Below are positions 62,157 through 64,000 of a stretch of DNA of 64,000 nucleotides, in pieces. Source of the stretch: Sphingomonas sp. GC_Shp_5 (GTDB lineage: Bacteria; Pseudomonadota; Alphaproteobacteria; Sphingomonadales; Sphingomonadaceae); assembly GCF_026540855.1 (NCBI RefSeq), contig NZ_JALNUP010000001.1:372001-436000 (forward strand), given 5' to 3'. The notes beneath the pieces are model-generated. The model was given only the letters and a program-made list of their open reading frames with translations. It was not told where the DNA came from and ran no database searches. Made by a program: the position numbers and the translations under genes. Within the stretch, counting starts at the first letter, position 1. Every line of letters starts with the position of its first letter.

Positions 62157-62492
62157 CGGGACAACCTCGCGGCTCGGACCGGCCAAGCGCCGAGCAAGCG
62201 GTGACTATCGCGCGTGATTGGGCGTTACAAGCGCGCCGCCCGGGTGTAGCCCGGCTTCCGCCGGACGAAGACGGACTATGTTGAACCGCCGCCGTGCTTC
62301 GCGGACATAGCACGCTTTACCGATAGCTGGCCCTGCTACGGCCCCGGCGCTTGCCGGTGCCGCTGTCGCCCGACCTGTTACAGAATAGATGATCAGCAAC
62401 ACATCCTCCCCTATTGCTCCGCCGCCAGCCGGCGAGACCAACCCGATGGCTCGGTTCTACAGCATCTGCGCTGGCTCGAGGCGCGTGAACCG
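62157..62492. other. Non-coding spacer upstream of metN
   Basis: No credible gene in these 336 bases. Two small hairpins are visible: CCGGC-TTCC-GCCGG at 62251-62264, and CCGGC-GCTT-GCCGG near 62348-62361. The spacer should contain the promoters of metN and of the divergent secreted-protein gene. I could not match it to any SAM or SAH riboswitch class by eye. Confidence 0.55.
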
Positions 62493-63458
62493 ATGATCGA
62501 GCTGGACAAGGTGAGCAAAGCGTTCGGCGCCCAGGCGGCGCTGCGCGAGGTCACGCTCACCGTGCCGCGCGGCGAGGTGTTCGGCATCATCGGCCGATCG
62601 GGCGCGGGCAAGTCGACGCTGGTGCGGCTGCTCAACGGGCTCGAGCGACCGGACGCCGGCGCGGTGCTGATCGACGCCGTCGACGTGACGCAGCTCGCTC
62701 CGGCAGGTTTGCGCGGCCTGCGCCGGCGGGTGGGCATGATCTTCCAGAATTTCGGGCTGCTGTCGTCGCGCACCGTGCTCGACAATGTCGCGCTGCCGCT
62801 GCGGATCGCGGGCACCGATCGCGCCGGCATTGCGGCACGCGTCGCGCAATTGCTTGGCCGCGTCGGGCTCGAGGATCATGCCGACAAATATCCGGCGCAG
62901 CTGTCTGGCGGGCAGAAGCAGCGCGTCGGCATCGCCCGCGCGCTCGCCACCGGCCCAGATATCCTGCTGTGCGACGAGGCGACCAGCGCGCTCGATCCGG
63001 AGACGACGCGCAGCATCCTGGCGCTGCTCGCCGACCTCAATCGCGACCTGGGCCTCACAATCGTGCTCATCACCCACGAAATGGATGTGGTGCGGCAGGT
63101 GTGCGATCGCGTCGCCGTGCTTCACGCCGGGCGCGTGGTCGAGACCGGCAGCGTCGCCGACATCTTCCTCGGCCCGCAGGCGAGCGAAACCCGCGCGCTG
63201 CTCGCCACCCATGCCGATGGCGTCGATCGGCTGCCGTTCGCGGGCCGCACGGTGCGGCTGCTGCTGCTCGGCGAGGCCGCCTCGTCGCCGCTCCTCACCC
63301 GCGTCGCCCGCGACACCGGGGTCGACATGACCATCCTCGACGGCCATGTCGGCCGGCTCAAGGACGTGCCGTTCGGCGAGCTGACGCTCGGCCTGCTCGG
63401 CGGCGACCAGGAGGCGGCGCTCGCCGCGCTCGCCCACCACGGCACGGTGATCGCATGA
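62493..63458 (+). CDS. metN: Methionine ABC transporter ATP-binding protein
   Basis: ATPase of 321 residues powering methionine import. It has Walker A IIGRSGAGKSTLVRLLNG, the Q-loop in GMIFQNFGLLSS, signature QLSGGQKQRVGIARAL, and Walker B DILLCDEATSALDP. The switch His is in LITHEMDVV. The C-terminal NIL regulatory domain (about residues 240-321: FAGRTVRLLLLGEAASSPLL) is the mark of MetN and mediates inhibition by internal methionine. Its stop overlaps the metI start. Confidence 0.95.
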   Translation: MIELDKVSKAFGAQAALREVTLTVPRGEVFGIIGRSGAGKSTLVRLLNGLERPDAGAVLIDAVDVTQLAPAGLRGLRRRVGMIFQNFGLLSSRTVLDNVALPLRIAGTDRAGIAARVAQLLGRVGLEDHADKYPAQLSGGQKQRVGIARALATGPDILLCDEATSALDPETTRSILALLADLNRDLGLTIVLITHEMDVVRQVCDRVAVLHAGRVVETGSVADIFLGPQASETRALLATHADGVDRLPFAGRTVRLLLLGEAASSPLLTRVARDTGVDMTILDGHVGRLKDVPFGELTLGLLGGDQEAALAALAHHGTVIA

Positions 63459-64000
63459 GCGGCTGGTTCAGCCATGTCGCCTGGAGCGAGATCGTCCAGG
63501 CAAGCCTCGACACGCTGGCGATGCTGGCGGGGTCGCTGCTGCTCACCGTGATCGTCGGGCTGCCCCTCGGCGTGTTGCTGTTCCTCACCAGCCCCGGCGA
63601 GGTGTGGGCGAACCGCGCCGCCAACGGCGTGCTCGCGCTGGTCGTCAACCTGCTGCGCTCGGTACCGTTCATCATCCTGCTGATCGTGATGATTCCGCTC
63701 ACCGTGCTGCTGGTCGGCACCTCGCTGGGGGTCGCCGGTGCGATCCCGCCGCTGGTGGTGGGCACCGCACCGTTCTTCGCGCGACTGGTAGAGACGGCGC
63801 TGCGCGAGGTGGACCGCAACACGATCGAGGCGGTGCAGGCGATGGGCGCGACCACCCGCGACCTGGTGGCGCGGGCGCTGCTGCCGGAGGCGATGCCGGG
63901 GATCATCGCCGGGATCACCGTGTCGGCCATCGCGCTGGTGTCGTTCACCGCGATGGCCGGGGTGGTCGGCGCGGGTGGCCTCGGCGATCTCGCGATCCGC
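63455..64000 (+). CDS. metI: Methionine ABC transporter permease, partial (right edge)
   Basis: Inner-membrane permease of the MetNIQ importer; 182 codons are visible and the end lies beyond the window. It starts MSGWFSHVAWSEIVQASLDT. It has hydrophobic segments from residue 25 on, and the coupling-helix EAA motif is TIEAVQAMGATTRDLVARAL. ATFxxxVGAGGLGD-type residues are seen as MAGVVGAGGLGDLAIR at the cut end. It is translationally coupled to metN (ATGA). The binding protein MetQ is expected beyond the edge. Confidence 0.95.
   Translation, partial: MSGWFSHVAWSEIVQASLDTLAMLAGSLLLTVIVGLPLGVLLFLTSPGEVWANRAANGVLALVVNLLRSVPFIILLIVMIPLTVLLVGTSLGVAGAIPPLVVGTAPFFARLVETALREVDRNTIEAVQAMGATTRDLVARALLPEAMPGIIAGITVSAIALVSFTAMAGVVGAGGLGDLAIR

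Noticed and set aside
62400-62492. Possible SAH/SAM riboswitch before metN suggested by GGCTCGG and GGCTCGAGG
   Set aside because: The conserved core sequences and pseudoknot pairings of those classes could not be laid out on this segment.

Overview
The window is about 64 kb of GC-rich chromosomal DNA from an alphaproteobacterium, most likely a Sphingomonas-type member of the Sphingomonadales. This rests on remembered gene order and protein character, not on a database search. The evidence is rpsT next to dnaA, the block rpmH-rnpA-yidD-yidC-yihA, the group secB / Tim44-like / mltA / smr, a class II DAHP synthase, and a TonB-dependent receptor of the type abundant in sphingomonads. I see no insertion sequence, integrase, prophage or CRISPR array. 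Almost all of the window is core chromosome with short spacers and many 4-nt start/stop overlaps.

Region by region. (1) 1-10.8 kb is an accessory carbohydrate locus. A TonB-dependent receptor (cut by the left edge) follows a large secreted protein that joins two GH55-like beta-helix repeats to an SMP-30/gluconolactonase-like propeller. Around them lie gluconokinase, a secreted esterase, a FadR-type GntR regulator with gluconate permease GntP, a minimal LuxR-type regulator, a Tat-exported glucose-fructose-oxidoreductase-like enzyme and a secreted cupin. Read together they suggest a route from glucan to glucose, periplasmic gluconolactone, gluconate and 6-phosphogluconate. (2) 10.9-15.9 kb holds an orphan hybrid histidine kinase, tRNA-Leu(CAA), a ComM/YifB ATPase and a small membrane protein with a repeat tail. 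(3) 15.9-26.8 kb holds housekeeping genes: rpmH nested inside an extended rnpA frame, yidD, yidC, yihA, a GST, dapE, smr, mltA, a Tim44-like gene, secB, murJ and trpS. (4) 27-36.4 kb holds dnaA and rpsT with a 463-bp AT-richer spacer between them, then mutM, ubiE-ubiB, a GT-C-like membrane protein, coaBC, dut, a small secreted protein and a MoeB/ThiF-type enzyme.

(5) 36.5-42.2 kb makes surface-polysaccharide precursors. An NAD-dependent nucleotide-sugar epimerase and galU diverge from wecB-wecC, followed by a PPP-family phosphatase and a small acidic-tailed membrane protein with a strong terminator. (6) 42.2-50.4 kb holds FKBP, rpsU, a Tat lipoprotein related to intradiol dioxygenases, cysS, a PDZ-M48 protease, DAHP synthase, tRNA-Glu(CTC) and a Kef-type antiporter. 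(7) 50.4-57.2 kb is a complete RND efflux operon (adaptor, pump, outer-membrane channel) divergent from a TetR regulator. (8) 57-64 kb holds an MHYT-PAS hybrid kinase with receiver and HPt domains, a cupin, a secreted unknown, and the start of a methionine ABC importer (metN, metI cut by the right edge).

The observations I rate highest are the GH55-SMP-30 fusion with its gluconate locus, rpmH nested in rnpA with start codons 4 nt apart (as described for Thermus), a family of about 81-bp palindromic intergenic repeats, a Gly-Thr repeat loop and a His/Asp-rich tail in the efflux system, and several unassigned inverted repeats in divergent promoters.
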